This document shows, piece after piece, positions 34,335 to 43,024 of a stretch of DNA of 50,416 nt (its first letter is position 1; each line of letters starts with the position of its first letter). The notes under the pieces are model-generated. The model had not been told where the DNA came from. It saw nothing but the letters and a program-made list of their open reading frames with translations, and searched no databases. Source of the DNA: Comamonas phosphati. Lineage in GTDB: Bacteria > Pseudomonadota > Gammaproteobacteria > Burkholderiales > Burkholderiaceae_C. The stretch spans positions 1-50,416 of the forward strand of contig NZ_BMEU01000025.1 of the NCBI RefSeq assembly GCF_014637085.1. The letters run 5' to 3'. The position numbers were made by a program, and so were the translations under genes.

Positions 34335-34955
34335 TTATTTGGCCTGCACCGGTTGGATGACGCCCTTGACGCGGCCGTTCATCTGCAGAACCTGGTCCAG
34401 GTTCTCGTATTTCATGCCGTCACCCGTGAAGCGGTCGGCGCCGCGCGTCAGCACCACCGGCTTGTGGGTGCTGATGCGCTCCTGGTTGGGCCATATCTGC
34501 AGGAAGTCGCTTTCCACCTTCATGGCCGGCGATGCCTTCTTGCCGGCCGCTGCCGCCACCGCATCGCGCGTGATCACGGCATTGCCGAGCAGCTGCACTT
34601 CGGAGCCATCGGCATTGCTCAGCGCCTGCTTGGCCGTTCCCACCGTCGTGCGTCCGTCGGGGGACACGCTGAACATCCGCGCGTCATCGACTTCCAGCGT
34701 ATCGGTATCGGGATAATGGCGGCCCACCGTTCCCACCAGGCGGCTTTTCAGCCGGCCCGCGGCATCGAAGCTCTTGATGGAGAAGTCCTGCATGAAGTAG
34801 TCGGGCTCGTGCACCTGCGCCTTCTGCTGGCCCGAGCCCACCGGCTCCGGCGCATTGCGCACCAGCCACCAGGTGCCCAGCGCCAGCAGGCCCATGAGCA
34901 GTGCGGGCAGATAAAGCGTCGCCTTGTCGCCGGTCCGGCGCCATTGGATGTTCAT
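34335..34955 (-). CDS. lptC: LPS export protein LptC
   Basis: LptC is the bitopic inner-membrane protein that hands lipopolysaccharide from LptB2FG to LptA. The 206-residue product has one N-terminal membrane span (LYLPALLMGLLALGTWWLV) and a periplasmic jellyroll domain (YFMQDFSIKSFDAAGRLKS, LSNADGSEVQLLGNAVITRD). Its start overlaps the kdsC stop (ATGA). In most betaproteobacteria lptA and lptB follow; here an SDR gene does instead. Confidence 0.93.
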   Translation of the reverse strand: MNIQWRRTGDKATLYLPALLMGLLALGTWWLVRNAPEPVGSGQQKAQVHEPDYFMQDFSIKSFDAAGRLKSRLVGTVGRHYPDTDTLEVDDARMFSVSPDGRTTVGTAKQALSNADGSEVQLLGNAVITRDAVAAAAGKKASPAMKVESDFLQIWPNQERISTHKPVVLTRGADRFTGDGMKYENLDQVLQMNGRVKGVIQPVQAK

Positions 34956-35512
34956 GATGTGTATTCCGCCAAAAGGCCGGCATAGGCGCCGTGCGCGGCC
35001 AGCAACAGGTCGCACAGCTGGCGCACGGCACCGTCGCCGCCGGCACGCGGCGTGACCCAGTCGGCCATGGCCAGCGCCTCGTCATGGGCGTTGGCGGGCG
35101 CGCAGGCAAAGGCGCTGCGCTGCAATACGGGCAGGTCGGGCCAGTCGTCGCCCATGGCCGCCGCCTGATGCCAGGCCAGTCCCAGCTCGGCCAGTATGGC
35201 TTCGGCGGCAGGCAGCTTGTCCTCGGTGCCGAAGCGCGCATGCGTCACGCCGAGATTGCGCAGACGCAGGCGCAGGGCCGGCGCATCGCGCCCCGTGACC
35301 ACGGCCGGCGTGATGCCGGCCTTTTGCAGCATCTTGAGGCCGTGGCCGTCGAGCGTGTGGAAGCGCTTGAGCACTTCGCCCTCGCCCGAAAAATACAGGC
35401 CGCCGTCGGTCAGCACGCCGTCCACGTCGAAGAACACGACGCGCACGTCCCGGGCCTTGAGCAGCAACTGGGCATCCCATCGCTGGGCGGGAGTATGGCG
35501 GGGCCGGCTCAT
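34952..35512 (-). CDS. kdsC: 3-deoxy-D-manno-octulosonate 8-phosphate phosphatase KdsC
   Basis: KdsC removes the phosphate from KDO-8-P in LPS core synthesis. The 186-residue HAD-family protein has FFDVDGVLTDGG (nucleophile Asp), the VVTGRDA threonine, the DKLPAAEAI lysine region and the MGDDWPDLPVL acidic motif. Short, cap-less C0-type HAD proteins of this size form tetramers. It overlaps both neighbours by ATGA. Confidence 0.95.
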   Translation of the reverse strand: MSRPRHTPAQRWDAQLLLKARDVRVVFFDVDGVLTDGGLYFSGEGEVLKRFHTLDGHGLKMLQKAGITPAVVTGRDAPALRLRLRNLGVTHARFGTEDKLPAAEAILAELGLAWHQAAAMGDDWPDLPVLQRSAFACAPANAHDEALAMADWVTPRAGGDGAVRQLCDLLLAAHGAYAGLLAEYTS

Positions 35513-36522
35513 CAGATCACCTTGGCGCGCATCAGGTCGCGGATATGCACCACGCCCTGCAGATGCTGCTGCGCATCCACGACCAGCACGCTGGTGATGC
35601 CGTGCTCCTCCATCAGGCGCGCCGCGGCCACCGCCAGCATGTCCGCGGCAATGGTGCGCGGGCGCGGATGCATGACTTCGGCAGCCTTGCGCTGGCGCAG
35701 GTCCACGCCGGCCTCCACGCTGCGGCGCAGATCGCCGTCGGTGAAGATGCCTTGCAGCACGCCCGCGGCATCGACGACGGCGGAGCAGCCCAGGCCCTTG
35801 GCGCTCATCTCGCGCATCAGGTCCACGCAACTGGCTTCGGGCAGCACCCGGGGCAGGTCCTTGCCCGAGCGCATCACGTCGCGCACATGGGTCAGCAGCC
35901 TGCGGCCCAGCGAACCGCCGGGATGGGAGCGCGCAAAATCCTCGGCGCCGAAGCCGCGGGCATCGAGCAGGGCCACGGCCAGCGCATCGCCCATGGCCAG
36001 CTGCGCCGTGGTGCTGGCGGTGGGCGCCAGGTTGAGCGGGCAGGCCTCGCGCTCCACACGGGTGTCCAGAACCCAGTCCGCGTGCTTGGCCAGCGTGGAC
36101 TGCAGCCCGCCGGTCATGGCCACCAACGGAATGCCCTGGCGCTTGATGGCCGGCAGGACACCCGTCAGCTCATCGGTCTCGCCGCTGTTGGACAGCGCCA
36201 GCACCAGGTCGTCCGAGGTCAGCATGCCCAGGTCGCCATGGCTGGCTTCTGCCGGATGCACGAAGAATGCCGGGGTGCCGGTGGATGCCAGCGTGGCCGC
36301 GACCTTGCGGCCCACATGGCCGCTCTTGCCCATACCCATGACCACCACGCGGCCCGACAGCCGCAGAATGCGCTGCACGACTTCGGAAAAGGCGCCATTG
36401 AGCCGCTGCGACATCGCCTTCAAGGCCTCGGCCTCGATGTCCAGGGTTTCACACGCCAGGCGCAAGGCTCGTGGCCCATCCAGCACGTCCAGCGGACGCG
36501 AAATAGCGGCATCAGAATTCAT
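35512..36522 (-). CDS. kdsD: D-arabinose 5-phosphate isomerase KdsD
   Basis: KdsD converts ribulose 5-phosphate to arabinose 5-phosphate, the first committed sugar for KDO. The 336-residue product has an N-terminal SIS domain (VVVMGMGKSGHVGRKVAATL, VLALSNSGETDEL, SHPGGSLGRRLL) and two C-terminal CBS domains (from about residue 210, GIFTDGDLRR, ITSVLVVDA). First gene of the leftward operon kdsD-kdsC-lptC-SDR. Confidence 0.95.
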   Translation of the reverse strand: MNSDAAISRPLDVLDGPRALRLACETLDIEAEALKAMSQRLNGAFSEVVQRILRLSGRVVVMGMGKSGHVGRKVAATLASTGTPAFFVHPAEASHGDLGMLTSDDLVLALSNSGETDELTGVLPAIKRQGIPLVAMTGGLQSTLAKHADWVLDTRVEREACPLNLAPTASTTAQLAMGDALAVALLDARGFGAEDFARSHPGGSLGRRLLTHVRDVMRSGKDLPRVLPEASCVDLMREMSAKGLGCSAVVDAAGVLQGIFTDGDLRRSVEAGVDLRQRKAAEVMHPRPRTIAADMLAVAAARLMEEHGITSVLVVDAQQHLQGVVHIRDLMRAKVI

Positions 36523-36640
36523 CAGCGGATTTTAGCCAGCCGCCCGGCCCGGCTCTGCCGCCGGCACGGCATTGACCCCAGGGCCTCTAACGCAGGTGGA
36601 TCGCGCTGCCCAGCCTGGGAGGGACACCAGGGGATGCCCA

Positions 36641-36667
36641 GTCGCGCCGGGCCGCCGCAAGGTCGAC
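36641..36667 (-). repeat. Degenerate covarying-stem hairpin, copy G
   Basis: The loop GCCGGGCCGCCGCAA (36646-36660) differs from the standard at one position. Flanks GTCGC and GGTCGAC can pair with a 2-nt bulge. The usual GC-rich tail is missing. It lies in the 151-bp gap between kdsD and the next gene. Confidence 0.5.
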
Positions 36668-36673
36668 ACCTTC

Positions 36674-37324
36674 TCAGCGCAACTCTCCATACTGGGTGCC
36701 GCCCAGCAGGTCCAGCTCCGAAGCGGCAAAGTCCGGACCCGGTGCCCGGCGACCCTGGGCCGCAGCCGCAGCGACGGCCTGCTTGAAGGCGTCCATTTCC
36801 TGCGCATCTATGGGTTCGAACGGCGGTGCGTCGGCCGACCCCGCCCGGGACGGGGCTTTCGCAGCCGCAGCCTGCGGCTCGCGCTGCTGCAAAGCTGCCG
36901 AGCGTGAGCTGCCGGGTTCAGCCGGCTGGGTCTTGCCGGTATCGCCCACGCGCCAGTACACGGCGGGAACCACCACCTGCAGCCGCGCCTTGGCCAGCTC
37001 GGCGATCAGGTCCTCGATCTCCTTGAGGCGGGTGGCCTGGGCCACGTAGGCCGGGGCCAGGTCCACCATGATCACGAAGCGGTGGCCCGCAGCGTCCAGC
37101 GCCAGGACCTTGAACTTGTAGCCCGCCGACAGAATGCCTACCCGCACCATGGCATCGCGCACCACGCCGTAGAGCTGCTCGCGCCGCTGCGAGCGCTGGC
37201 TACGCCGGGTCGGTGCCGATTTGCCATGAAGATCCGAGTCGCCGCGCGCGCTGTCGACGGCCGCATGGGCCTGCGATCCACGTTCACGACGTGGCTTGCG
37301 AGAAAACCATTGGAGCAAGAACAT
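36674..37324 (-). CDS. Conserved-looking protein of unknown function
   Basis: I do not recognise this 216-residue protein. Residues 1-15 (MFLLQWFSRKPRRER) are hydrophobic then basic. A compact central part (about 45-115, REQLYGVVRDAMVRVGILSA, then GHRFVIMVDLAP) looks like a small alpha/beta domain. The C-terminal half is alanine/glutamine/serine-rich and probably disordered. The start is chosen after an in-frame upstream stretch that looks non-coding. No operon partner is obvious. Confidence 0.6.
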   Translation of the reverse strand: MFLLQWFSRKPRRERGSQAHAAVDSARGDSDLHGKSAPTRRSQRSQRREQLYGVVRDAMVRVGILSAGYKFKVLALDAAGHRFVIMVDLAPAYVAQATRLKEIEDLIAELAKARLQVVVPAVYWRVGDTGKTQPAEPGSSRSAALQQREPQAAAAKAPSRAGSADAPPFEPIDAQEMDAFKQAVAAAAAQGRRAPGPDFAASELDLLGGTQYGELR

Positions 37325-37479
37325 GAAAGCGTGCTTCCCACGAAGAATTTTACAAATGCACACATTTTGCCTTGTTTCAGCCCCGGCCTGCCGCACGCCG
37401 GCAAGACAGCCTGGCAGCCCTCCCCTTCAGGGGCAAGCCGCGGCAAAGCCTCTCGGAACGTGTCCACGTCCTCAGGGGA

Positions 37480-37959
37480 TCAGGTACTCGCCACGCGGCG
37501 GCGGCTGTCGGCGGCGCGGCGGGCCAGCACCTGCCCGGTCATGAGAACCAGGGCCAGGGCCAATGCAGGCTGGCGGTTGGAAAGCTCGGAAAAGCGCAGC
37601 GCCGTCAGGCACCACAGGCGGCTCGGCGCCGCGGCCTGCACCGTGGCGCGGCGCGGGCGGTGGGCAAAGAAGGCGCCCTCGCCGATCACCGAGCCCGGGC
37701 CGACCAGCGCCAGCCGGACGCGCTCCTTGGCATCCTGGTAATGCACGCTCAGCGAACCCGACTCGACCAGGTACAGGTTGCGGTCCAGCGCACCTTCGGC
37801 AAACAGCACCTCGCTGGCGGCCAGATTGACCGGAACCAGATACGGCGCCAGCAGTTCCCACTGGGCTGCTGTGGGCACGTTATGCGGGCTGTCGGGCGCC
37901 ACCGACGAAGTCATGGCCTGCACCAGGGCCGACAAATCAGCTTGGGTTGAAATGGACAT
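37480..37959 (-). CDS. Cyclic-nucleotide-binding domain protein
   Basis: A 159-residue protein consisting essentially of one cyclic-nucleotide-binding (Crp-type) beta-roll: EVLFAEGALDRNLYLVESGS, then GPGSVIGEGAFF and RRATVQAAAPSRLW. The GEGAFF...RRAT phosphate-binding-cassette pattern is largely kept. There is no C-terminal helix-turn-helix, so it is not a Crp/Fnr regulator; it may act by protein contact. Start MSISTQ chosen for its ribosome-site spacing. The 308 bp to mnmE hold only the mnmE terminator. Confidence 0.85.
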   Translation of the reverse strand: MSISTQADLSALVQAMTSSVAPDSPHNVPTAAQWELLAPYLVPVNLAASEVLFAEGALDRNLYLVESGSLSVHYQDAKERVRLALVGPGSVIGEGAFFAHRPRRATVQAAAPSRLWCLTALRFSELSNRQPALALALVLMTGQVLARRAADSRRRVAST

Positions 37960-38245
37960 GGGAACCTGGTCCTCAGAAACAAACGGATGCGCCAATGGCC
38001 TCGCATTGGCGCTGCAGCAGGCGCATGCTAAGCGAGAGCGGCGCCCGCGCCAATCCCGTCAGTGGCGTTTTTTTGTTTCAAAACTTGCATCTGGACGCGC
38101 GAACGCTCAAAGCCCGGCCACGGGCTGGCACGCCGAGTACCGACCCTGGCTGCATGGGCCTCCTGATGGAATAGCAACCCCAGCATATTCCATCGATGTT
38201 TCAGATAGATAACAACCTGTAATCAGCGCTTGATCTGCGCAAAAC

Positions 38246-38262
38246 GCTCCTGTTCTAGGAGC
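38246..38262 (-). terminator. Probable terminator of mnmE
   Basis: GCTCCT-GTTCT-AGGAGC, a 6-bp stem immediately after the mnmE stop; on the minus strand it is followed by GTTTTG. Confidence 0.55.
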
Positions 38263-38267
38263 ATCGC

Positions 38268-39725
38268 TTATTTTCCGATGCAGAACGAGCTGAAGATCAC
38301 GCCCAGCAAATCGTCCGAAGTGAATTCGCCGGTGATGGAGTTGAGCGCCATCTGGGCCAGGCGCAGCTCCTCGGCCAGCAGGTCCAGGTGCGCGGCATGG
38401 GCGGCCAGCTGCTCGTCGGCCATCTCCAGGTGGGCGGCCACGGCCTGCAGCGCCTCCACATGGCGGGCGCGGGCCAGGTACAGGCCTTCGGGGGCGGACT
38501 GCCAGCCGGCCACTTCCAGCAGGCTGCGGCGCAGCGCGTCCAGGCCCTCGCCCGTGCGGGCCGACAGCGCCACCTGTTGCGCCGCCTGTTGTGTCACCTG
38601 CACGACCTCGTCTGCCGCTGCGGCCGTGCAGCGCTGCAGCACGCCCCCGGCCGCCATGTCGGTCTTGTTCCAGACCGTGATCACCGGCACCTGGGGCGGC
38701 AGCTTGAGCTTCAGGGTCTGGGCGATCCCGGCGTCGGCCGCCAGGTAGTCGGCCTGCTCCATGCGCGTCAGGTCGTGCAGGAACAGCACGGCGTCGGCGC
38801 CCGCGATCTCGTCCCAGGCGCGCGCGATGCCGATGCGCTCGACCTCGTCGTCGCTGTCGCGCAGGCCGGCGGTGTCGATCACATGCAGCGGCACGCCTTC
38901 GATCTGTATGGTCTGCTGCACCTTGTCGCGCGTGGTGCCGGCGATCGGCGTGACGATGGCCAGCTCGGCCCCGGCCAGCGCGTTGAGCAGCGAACTCTTG
39001 CCCGCATTGGGCTGGCCCGCGATGACGACCTTGATGCCCTCGCGCAGCAGCGCGCCCTGGTGGGCCCTGGCCTGCACGGCGGCCACCTGCTGCTGCAGGC
39101 GCTTGAGCTGGCCGAAGGCGTCGGCCTTCTGCAGAAAGTCGATTTCCTCTTCGGGAAAGTCCAGCGTGGCCTCCACCAGCATGCGCAAATGCACCAGCGC
39201 TTCGCGCAGCACCTGGATTTCCTGCGAGAAGGCGCCCGACAGCGAGCGGCTGGCGCTGCGCGCCGCGGCCTCTGTGCTGGCGTCGATCAGGTCGGCAATG
39301 GCCTCGGCCTGGGCCAGGTCGATCTTGTCGTTGAGAAAGGCGCGCTCGGTGAACTCGCCGGGCTGGGCCAGGCGCAGGCCGGCCAGCACCGGTTTGCCTT
39401 GCGCATCCAACACCTGCGCGGCCTCCAGGCAGCGCGCCAGCAGCAGCTGCAGCACCACGGGGCCGCCGTGGGCCTGCAGTTCCAGCACGTCCTCGCCGGT
39501 ATAGCTGTAGGGGCCTGGGAAGTAGATGGCCAGGCCGTGGTCTATGGGGGCGGCCTGGCCATCGCGGAACGGCAGGTAGGTCGCCTCGCGCGGCTTCAGG
39601 TCCTTGCCGCACAGCGCGCGCACCAGGGGCGCAATTGCCTTGCCCGAGACCCGCACGATGCCCACGGCGCCGCGCCCCGGTGCGGTGGCAATGGCGGCAA
39701 TCGGATCGTTGTGGCGGGGCAGCAT
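38268..39725 (-). CDS. mnmE: tRNA modification GTPase MnmE
   Basis: With MnmG, MnmE builds the cmnm5 group on wobble uridines, so it works on the same tRNAs as MnmA. The 485-residue product has the N-terminal tetrahydrofolate-binding domain ([20 protein letters not shown]), a G domain with [14 protein letters not shown], the DTAGLRDS switch region and NKTD, and the invariant C-terminus CIGK. Somewhat longer than the E. coli protein. Last gene of the leftward origin-proximal cluster, separated from yidC by a repeat. Confidence 0.97.
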   Translation of the reverse strand: MLPRHNDPIAAIATAPGRGAVGIVRVSGKAIAPLVRALCGKDLKPREATYLPFRDGQAAPIDHGLAIYFPGPYSYTGEDVLELQAHGGPVVLQLLLARCLEAAQVLDAQGKPVLAGLRLAQPGEFTERAFLNDKIDLAQAEAIADLIDASTEAAARSASRSLSGAFSQEIQVLREALVHLRMLVEATLDFPEEEIDFLQKADAFGQLKRLQQQVAAVQARAHQGALLREGIKVVIAGQPNAGKSSLLNALAGAELAIVTPIAGTTRDKVQQTIQIEGVPLHVIDTAGLRDSDDEVERIGIARAWDEIAGADAVLFLHDLTRMEQADYLAADAGIAQTLKLKLPPQVPVITVWNKTDMAAGGVLQRCTAAAADEVVQVTQQAAQQVALSARTGEGLDALRRSLLEVAGWQSAPEGLYLARARHVEALQAVAAHLEMADEQLAAHAAHLDLLAEELRLAQMALNSITGEFTSDDLLGVIFSSFCIGK

Positions 39726-39780
39726 GGCAGGGCGTTCTTTCAGGCAGATTCAGGCGGAAATTGGAGGCGATGATAGCCCC

Positions 39781-39886
39781 CATGAAAAAGGCACCCCACG
39801 CTCCCACGCTTCGCGTGGTCGCTGCCCCTGCGGGAAGGGCTTTTCATCTTGGGGCGGCCCGGCGATGAAAAAAAGCCGCCGCCTTG
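39781..39886 (+). repeat. Covarying-stem repeat, copy F
   Basis: Head with CCCACGCT, a GCGTGG block and CTGCCCCTGCGGG, then arm TTTTCATC (39841-39848), loop TTGGGGCGGCCCGGC, arm GATGAAAA (39864-39871). GGC and GCC extend the stem beyond an A bulge. The arm sequence appears a third time at 39782-39792 (ATGAAAAAGGC). Element sense is plus, opposite to the flanking yidC and mnmE. Confidence 0.82.
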
Positions 39887-39919
39887 GCAGGCAGCGGCTT
39901 TGCTTTTCCGGCGGCAGGA

Positions 39920-41647
39920 TTACTTGCCTTCGGCTGCCTTGCCGAACTTGGGCAGGTTGAACTGCGGCGGCACGCCCATGCGCTTGTTGATGATCCACTG
40001 CTGGGCGATGGACAGGATGTTGTTCGTCAGCCAGTACAGCACCAGGCCGGCCGGGAAGAAGAAGAACATCACGCTGAACATCAGCGGCATGATCCACATC
40101 ATCTTGGCCTGCATCGGATCCGGCGGAGCGGGGTTCAGGGCCGTCTGCAGCAGCGAGGACAGCGTCATCAGCAGCGGCAGGATGAAGAACGGATCGGGCG
40201 AGGACAGGTCGTGGATCCAGCCGATCCACGGCGCATTGCGGATTTCCACGCTGGACTGCAGCACCCAGTACAGGGCCATGAACACCGGCATCTGGATCAC
40301 GATGGGCAGGCAGCCGCCCATGGGGTTGACCTTTTCCTCGCGGTAGATGCGCATCATCTCCTGCTGCATCTGCTGGGGCTTGTCCTTCAGGCGCTCGCGC
40401 ATTTCCTGAATCTTGGGGTTGATGGCCTTCATCTTGGCCATGGAGGCGTAGGCCTTGGCGTTGAACCAGTAGAAGGCGATCTTCAGCAGCAGCACCAGGG
40501 CCACGATGGACCAGCCCCAGTTGCCGATGAACTTGTGCAGCTCCGACAGCAGCCAGTACAGGGGCTTGGCCAGAATCGTCAGCCAGCCGTAGTCCTTGAC
40601 CAGCTCCAGGCCGGGCGTCAGCGATTCCAGCATGGGCTCGACCTGCGGGCCGCTGAACAGGCGCGCGCCGATGGTCTTGGTCTGGCCGGGAGCCACGGTG
40701 CCCACGGGGGTGATCATGCCCACGGCGTAGAGGTTGTCGCCCACCTTGCGCACGAAGTTGTCGCGCTGCGTGCCGTCGGCCAGCAGCCAGGCGCTGGCGA
40801 AGTAGTGCTGCACCATGGCCACGTAGCCGTTGGAGGAGGACTTGTCGACCTCTGCCTTGCCGCTGGCGATGTCCTTGAACTCCACCTTGTGGTACTTCTT
40901 GGCGTCGGTGTAGACCGCCGGGCCCGTGAAGGTGGAATAGAAGCTGGACTCATGCTCGGGCTTGTTGCCGTCGCGCACCAGCTGCAGGTACAGCTGGGGG
41001 TTCACGGCCGTGGCACCGGTGTTGACCACATCGTGCTGCACGTCGATGACGTAGGAGCCGCGCTTGAGGGTAAAGGTCTTGACCAGCTTCACGCCGCCCT
41101 GGCCGGCGGACTCGAAGCGCACCTGCACCGAATCCTGGCCGTCCTTGAGCTCGCGCTCGCCGGGCACCACGGTCATGGGCGTCTTGTGCGTGGGGAAGTT
41201 GCCGCCGATCAGGCCGGTCTGGCCCACGTAGACGCGCCTGGCGTTCTCCTCGAACAGCTCCATGCGCTTGTTCTTGTCCGTCGTGTCGCCGTACTTGAGC
41301 AGCTCCGAGGCCTTCAGCGTGCCGCCTTCGCTGTCGAAGGTCAGGCGCATCACGTCGCTGGCAACGGTCACGTCCTGGCGCGGCGCGGCAGGCTGGGCCG
41401 CAGGGGCGGCAGGCGCAGCGGGCGCGCTGCCCGGCACGTCGCCGGCCGACGCTGCAGCCTCCTGGGGCACGCTGGCGTCCGCAGGATTGGCGGGCTTGGC
41501 GGCATTGCCGGCCGCCGGCGCGCTGGCAACCTGGGGCGCGGGGAAGAAGGTGGGCTTGTTGCCGTTATGGATTTGCCACTTGTCCCAGAGCAAAACCATG
41601 GAAAAGCCAAATATCACCCACAGTATGGTGCGGCGAATATCGTTCAT
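39920..41647 (-). CDS. yidC: Membrane protein insertase YidC
   Basis: YidC inserts and folds inner-membrane proteins, with or without Sec. The 575-residue product has an N-terminal signal-anchor (RTILWVIFGFSMVLLWDKW), an alanine/proline-rich linker, a large periplasmic domain (about 85-340) and the conserved five-helix core (IGNWGWSIVALVLLLKIAFY, GGCLPIVIQMPVFMALYWVL, MWIMPLMFSVMFFFFPAGLV). Its start overlaps the yidD stop (ATGA). Confidence 0.97.
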   Translation of the reverse strand: MNDIRRTILWVIFGFSMVLLWDKWQIHNGNKPTFFPAPQVASAPAAGNAAKPANPADASVPQEAAASAGDVPGSAPAAPAAPAAQPAAPRQDVTVASDVMRLTFDSEGGTLKASELLKYGDTTDKNKRMELFEENARRVYVGQTGLIGGNFPTHKTPMTVVPGERELKDGQDSVQVRFESAGQGGVKLVKTFTLKRGSYVIDVQHDVVNTGATAVNPQLYLQLVRDGNKPEHESSFYSTFTGPAVYTDAKKYHKVEFKDIASGKAEVDKSSSNGYVAMVQHYFASAWLLADGTQRDNFVRKVGDNLYAVGMITPVGTVAPGQTKTIGARLFSGPQVEPMLESLTPGLELVKDYGWLTILAKPLYWLLSELHKFIGNWGWSIVALVLLLKIAFYWFNAKAYASMAKMKAINPKIQEMRERLKDKPQQMQQEMMRIYREEKVNPMGGCLPIVIQMPVFMALYWVLQSSVEIRNAPWIGWIHDLSSPDPFFILPLLMTLSSLLQTALNPAPPDPMQAKMMWIMPLMFSVMFFFFPAGLVLYWLTNNILSIAQQWIINKRMGVPPQFNLPKFGKAAEGK

Positions 41648-41943
41648 GAAGACTTCTTAGGTGAGGAAGATGGGGTGGTCGCGGAAGAGTCCAGGCCGGC
41701 ATCCAGAAAGGAGAACAGCCTGGGCTTTTGCTGTGGCACAGGGTCATGCCCTCCGTCGCACCACGGATGGCAGCGCGCCAGTCGGCGCACCGTCAGATAG
41801 GAGCCTACCGCAGCGCCGTGTTGCTCCAGCGCTTGAAGGGAATAGGCCGAGCACGTCGGCTCGAACCGGCAGGCCGAGCCCAGCCAGGGGCTGAGCAGCA
41901 GGCGGTAGCCGCGCACCAGGGCCATGAGCAGGCGCTGCATCAT
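41644..41943 (-). CDS. yidD: Membrane protein insertion factor YidD
   Basis: A 99-residue protein of the UPF0161 family, with amphipathic N-terminal RLLMALVRGYRLLLSPWLG, the cysteine motif CRFEPTCSAYSLQAL and the RRLARCHPW motif. It assists YidC-dependent insertion at the cytoplasmic face. Its first ATG overlaps the rnpA stop (ATGATG), and its end overlaps yidC, so rnpA-yidD-yidC are translationally coupled. Either of two adjacent ATGs could be used. Confidence 0.95.
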   Translation of the reverse strand: MMQRLLMALVRGYRLLLSPWLGSACRFEPTCSAYSLQALEQHGAAVGSYLTVRRLARCHPWCDGGHDPVPQQKPRLFSFLDAGLDSSATTPSSSPKKSS

Positions 41944-42503
41944 GGTGCCGCGCCTTCCCCTGGCGCTACCAGATTGCAAGCACCCGGCGCTTTCCGGTCG
42001 AGGTTTTGGGCCGGTTCGGAAATATTTTCTGCGGCGCCCGCCTCGGGCTTTTCAGCCTCCGCGCGCGCGATGCGGCGCACGGCGGCCGAAAACAGCTGCT
42101 GCAGCTCGCTGCGCACCGCCGCCTTGAGCGCGTCCGAGGTGGCGCTGACAAATTGCTTGCGGTCGAAGCCCGAACGCAGGCGCACCACATGCGATGCGCA
42201 TTGCAGCGCGGCCTCGTGCTCGCCGGCCACGGCATAGATCTGCCGCTTGATGGCGTGGCGCGTGACCGAATGGCGCGCCCAGCGCTTGGGCACCATGGCG
42301 CCCAGCCAGGCCTGCCTGCGCACCGCCCCAATGCCGAACAGGGCCTGCGGATCCTGCGATCCGGGCCCTGTCATGGAGTTGGCGACCACTGCGCCCGCAT
42401 CGGGCGCCAGCACCATGCGGTGCAGCGCGAAATGCGGCGTGCGGGCAATCGTGCCCGCAGACATGGTCGCCTGGAACTGCGGACGCGTTTTCAGCCGTTG
42501 CAT
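41940..42503 (-). CDS. rnpA: Ribonuclease P protein component
   Basis: RnpA assists the catalytic RNA in 5' maturation of tRNA precursors. The 187-residue product is longer than usual (about 120). The conserved region includes the RNA-binding motif ARHSVTRHAIKRQIYAV, related to the RNR consensus, and VVRLRSGFDRKQFVSA. The extra length is a C-terminal tail from about residue 143, rich in alanine, glutamate and proline. Located 77 bp after rpmH in the conserved order. Confidence 0.93.
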   Translation of the reverse strand: MQRLKTRPQFQATMSAGTIARTPHFALHRMVLAPDAGAVVANSMTGPGSQDPQALFGIGAVRRQAWLGAMVPKRWARHSVTRHAIKRQIYAVAGEHEAALQCASHVVRLRSGFDRKQFVSATSDALKAAVRSELQQLFSAAVRRIARAEAEKPEAGAAENISEPAQNLDRKAPGACNLVAPGEGAAP

Positions 42504-42580
42504 ACAGATGCCTCTTGGCAGAGGCCGTCAACACAGCGAAGGAGCAGACCGCCGAGCAAATCCGGCCTTAGATCCGGCGC

Positions 42581-42715
42581 TTAGACGGCCAGGCGCTTGC
42601 GGCCCTTGGCGCGGCGAGCGTTGATCACGGCGCGGCCGCCCTTGGTCTTCATGCGGACCAGGAAACCGTGGGTACGGGCGCGGCGGGTCTTGGAGGGCTG
42701 GTAAGTACGTTTCAT
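42581..42715 (-). CDS. rpmH: 50S ribosomal protein L34
   Basis: The 44-residue protein [20 protein letters not shown]... ending [11 protein letters not shown] is a textbook L34. First gene of rpmH-rnpA-yidD-yidC. A promoter (TTGCAT, 17 bp, GATAAT) lies about 110 bp upstream, leaving a structured leader of about 100 nt. Confidence 0.98.
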   Translation of the reverse strand: MKRTYQPSKTRRARTHGFLVRMKTKGGRAVINARRAKGRKRLAV

Positions 42716-42823
42716 GTTGGTTCCTCGAGAAGGTTCAGTATTTGCTTCGGCCGGGCCTGTTGAAACAAGTGCTCAACAGGCGCCCGGCCCATATCACCCT
42801 GAACACATTCAGGGAAACCCGCG

Positions 42824-42852
42824 ATTATCACAGTGTTGGGGCTTTGATGCAA
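42824..42852 (-). promoter_or_regulatory. rpmH promoter
   Basis: On the minus strand: TTGCAT (42852-42847), 17-bp spacer, GATAAT (42829-42824), with TGT preceding the -10. Transcription would start near 42817. Confidence 0.65.
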
Positions 42853-42995
42853 TGACCCCAGAACTTGCTAAGAACCGCCGAGGGGGCTCGTCAGGCTCCG
42901 TGCACGCCTGGCGATTTCTTTACAAACGGGCTCCGTCCCATCCATTAGGATGGCGGCCTATCCCGCCCCATACAAGGGGACAGGGCTCTGATATT

Positions 42996-43024
42996 TTGTG
43001 GATAACTTCCGCAAAAGCTACAAT
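42996..43024 (+). promoter_or_regulatory. dnaA promoter overlapping a DnaA box
   Basis: TTGTGG (42996-43001), exact 17-bp spacer, TACAAT (43019-43024). The -35 overlaps the perfect DnaA box TGTGGATAA (42997-43005), suggesting autorepression. The start site near 43031 excludes an upstream in-frame ATG at 43023, which lies inside the -10. Confidence 0.7.

Noticed and set aside
36674-37324. Calling the unknown protein a PilZ or other named domain protein
   Set aside because: No RxxxR...DxSxxG pattern or other diagnostic motif is present.
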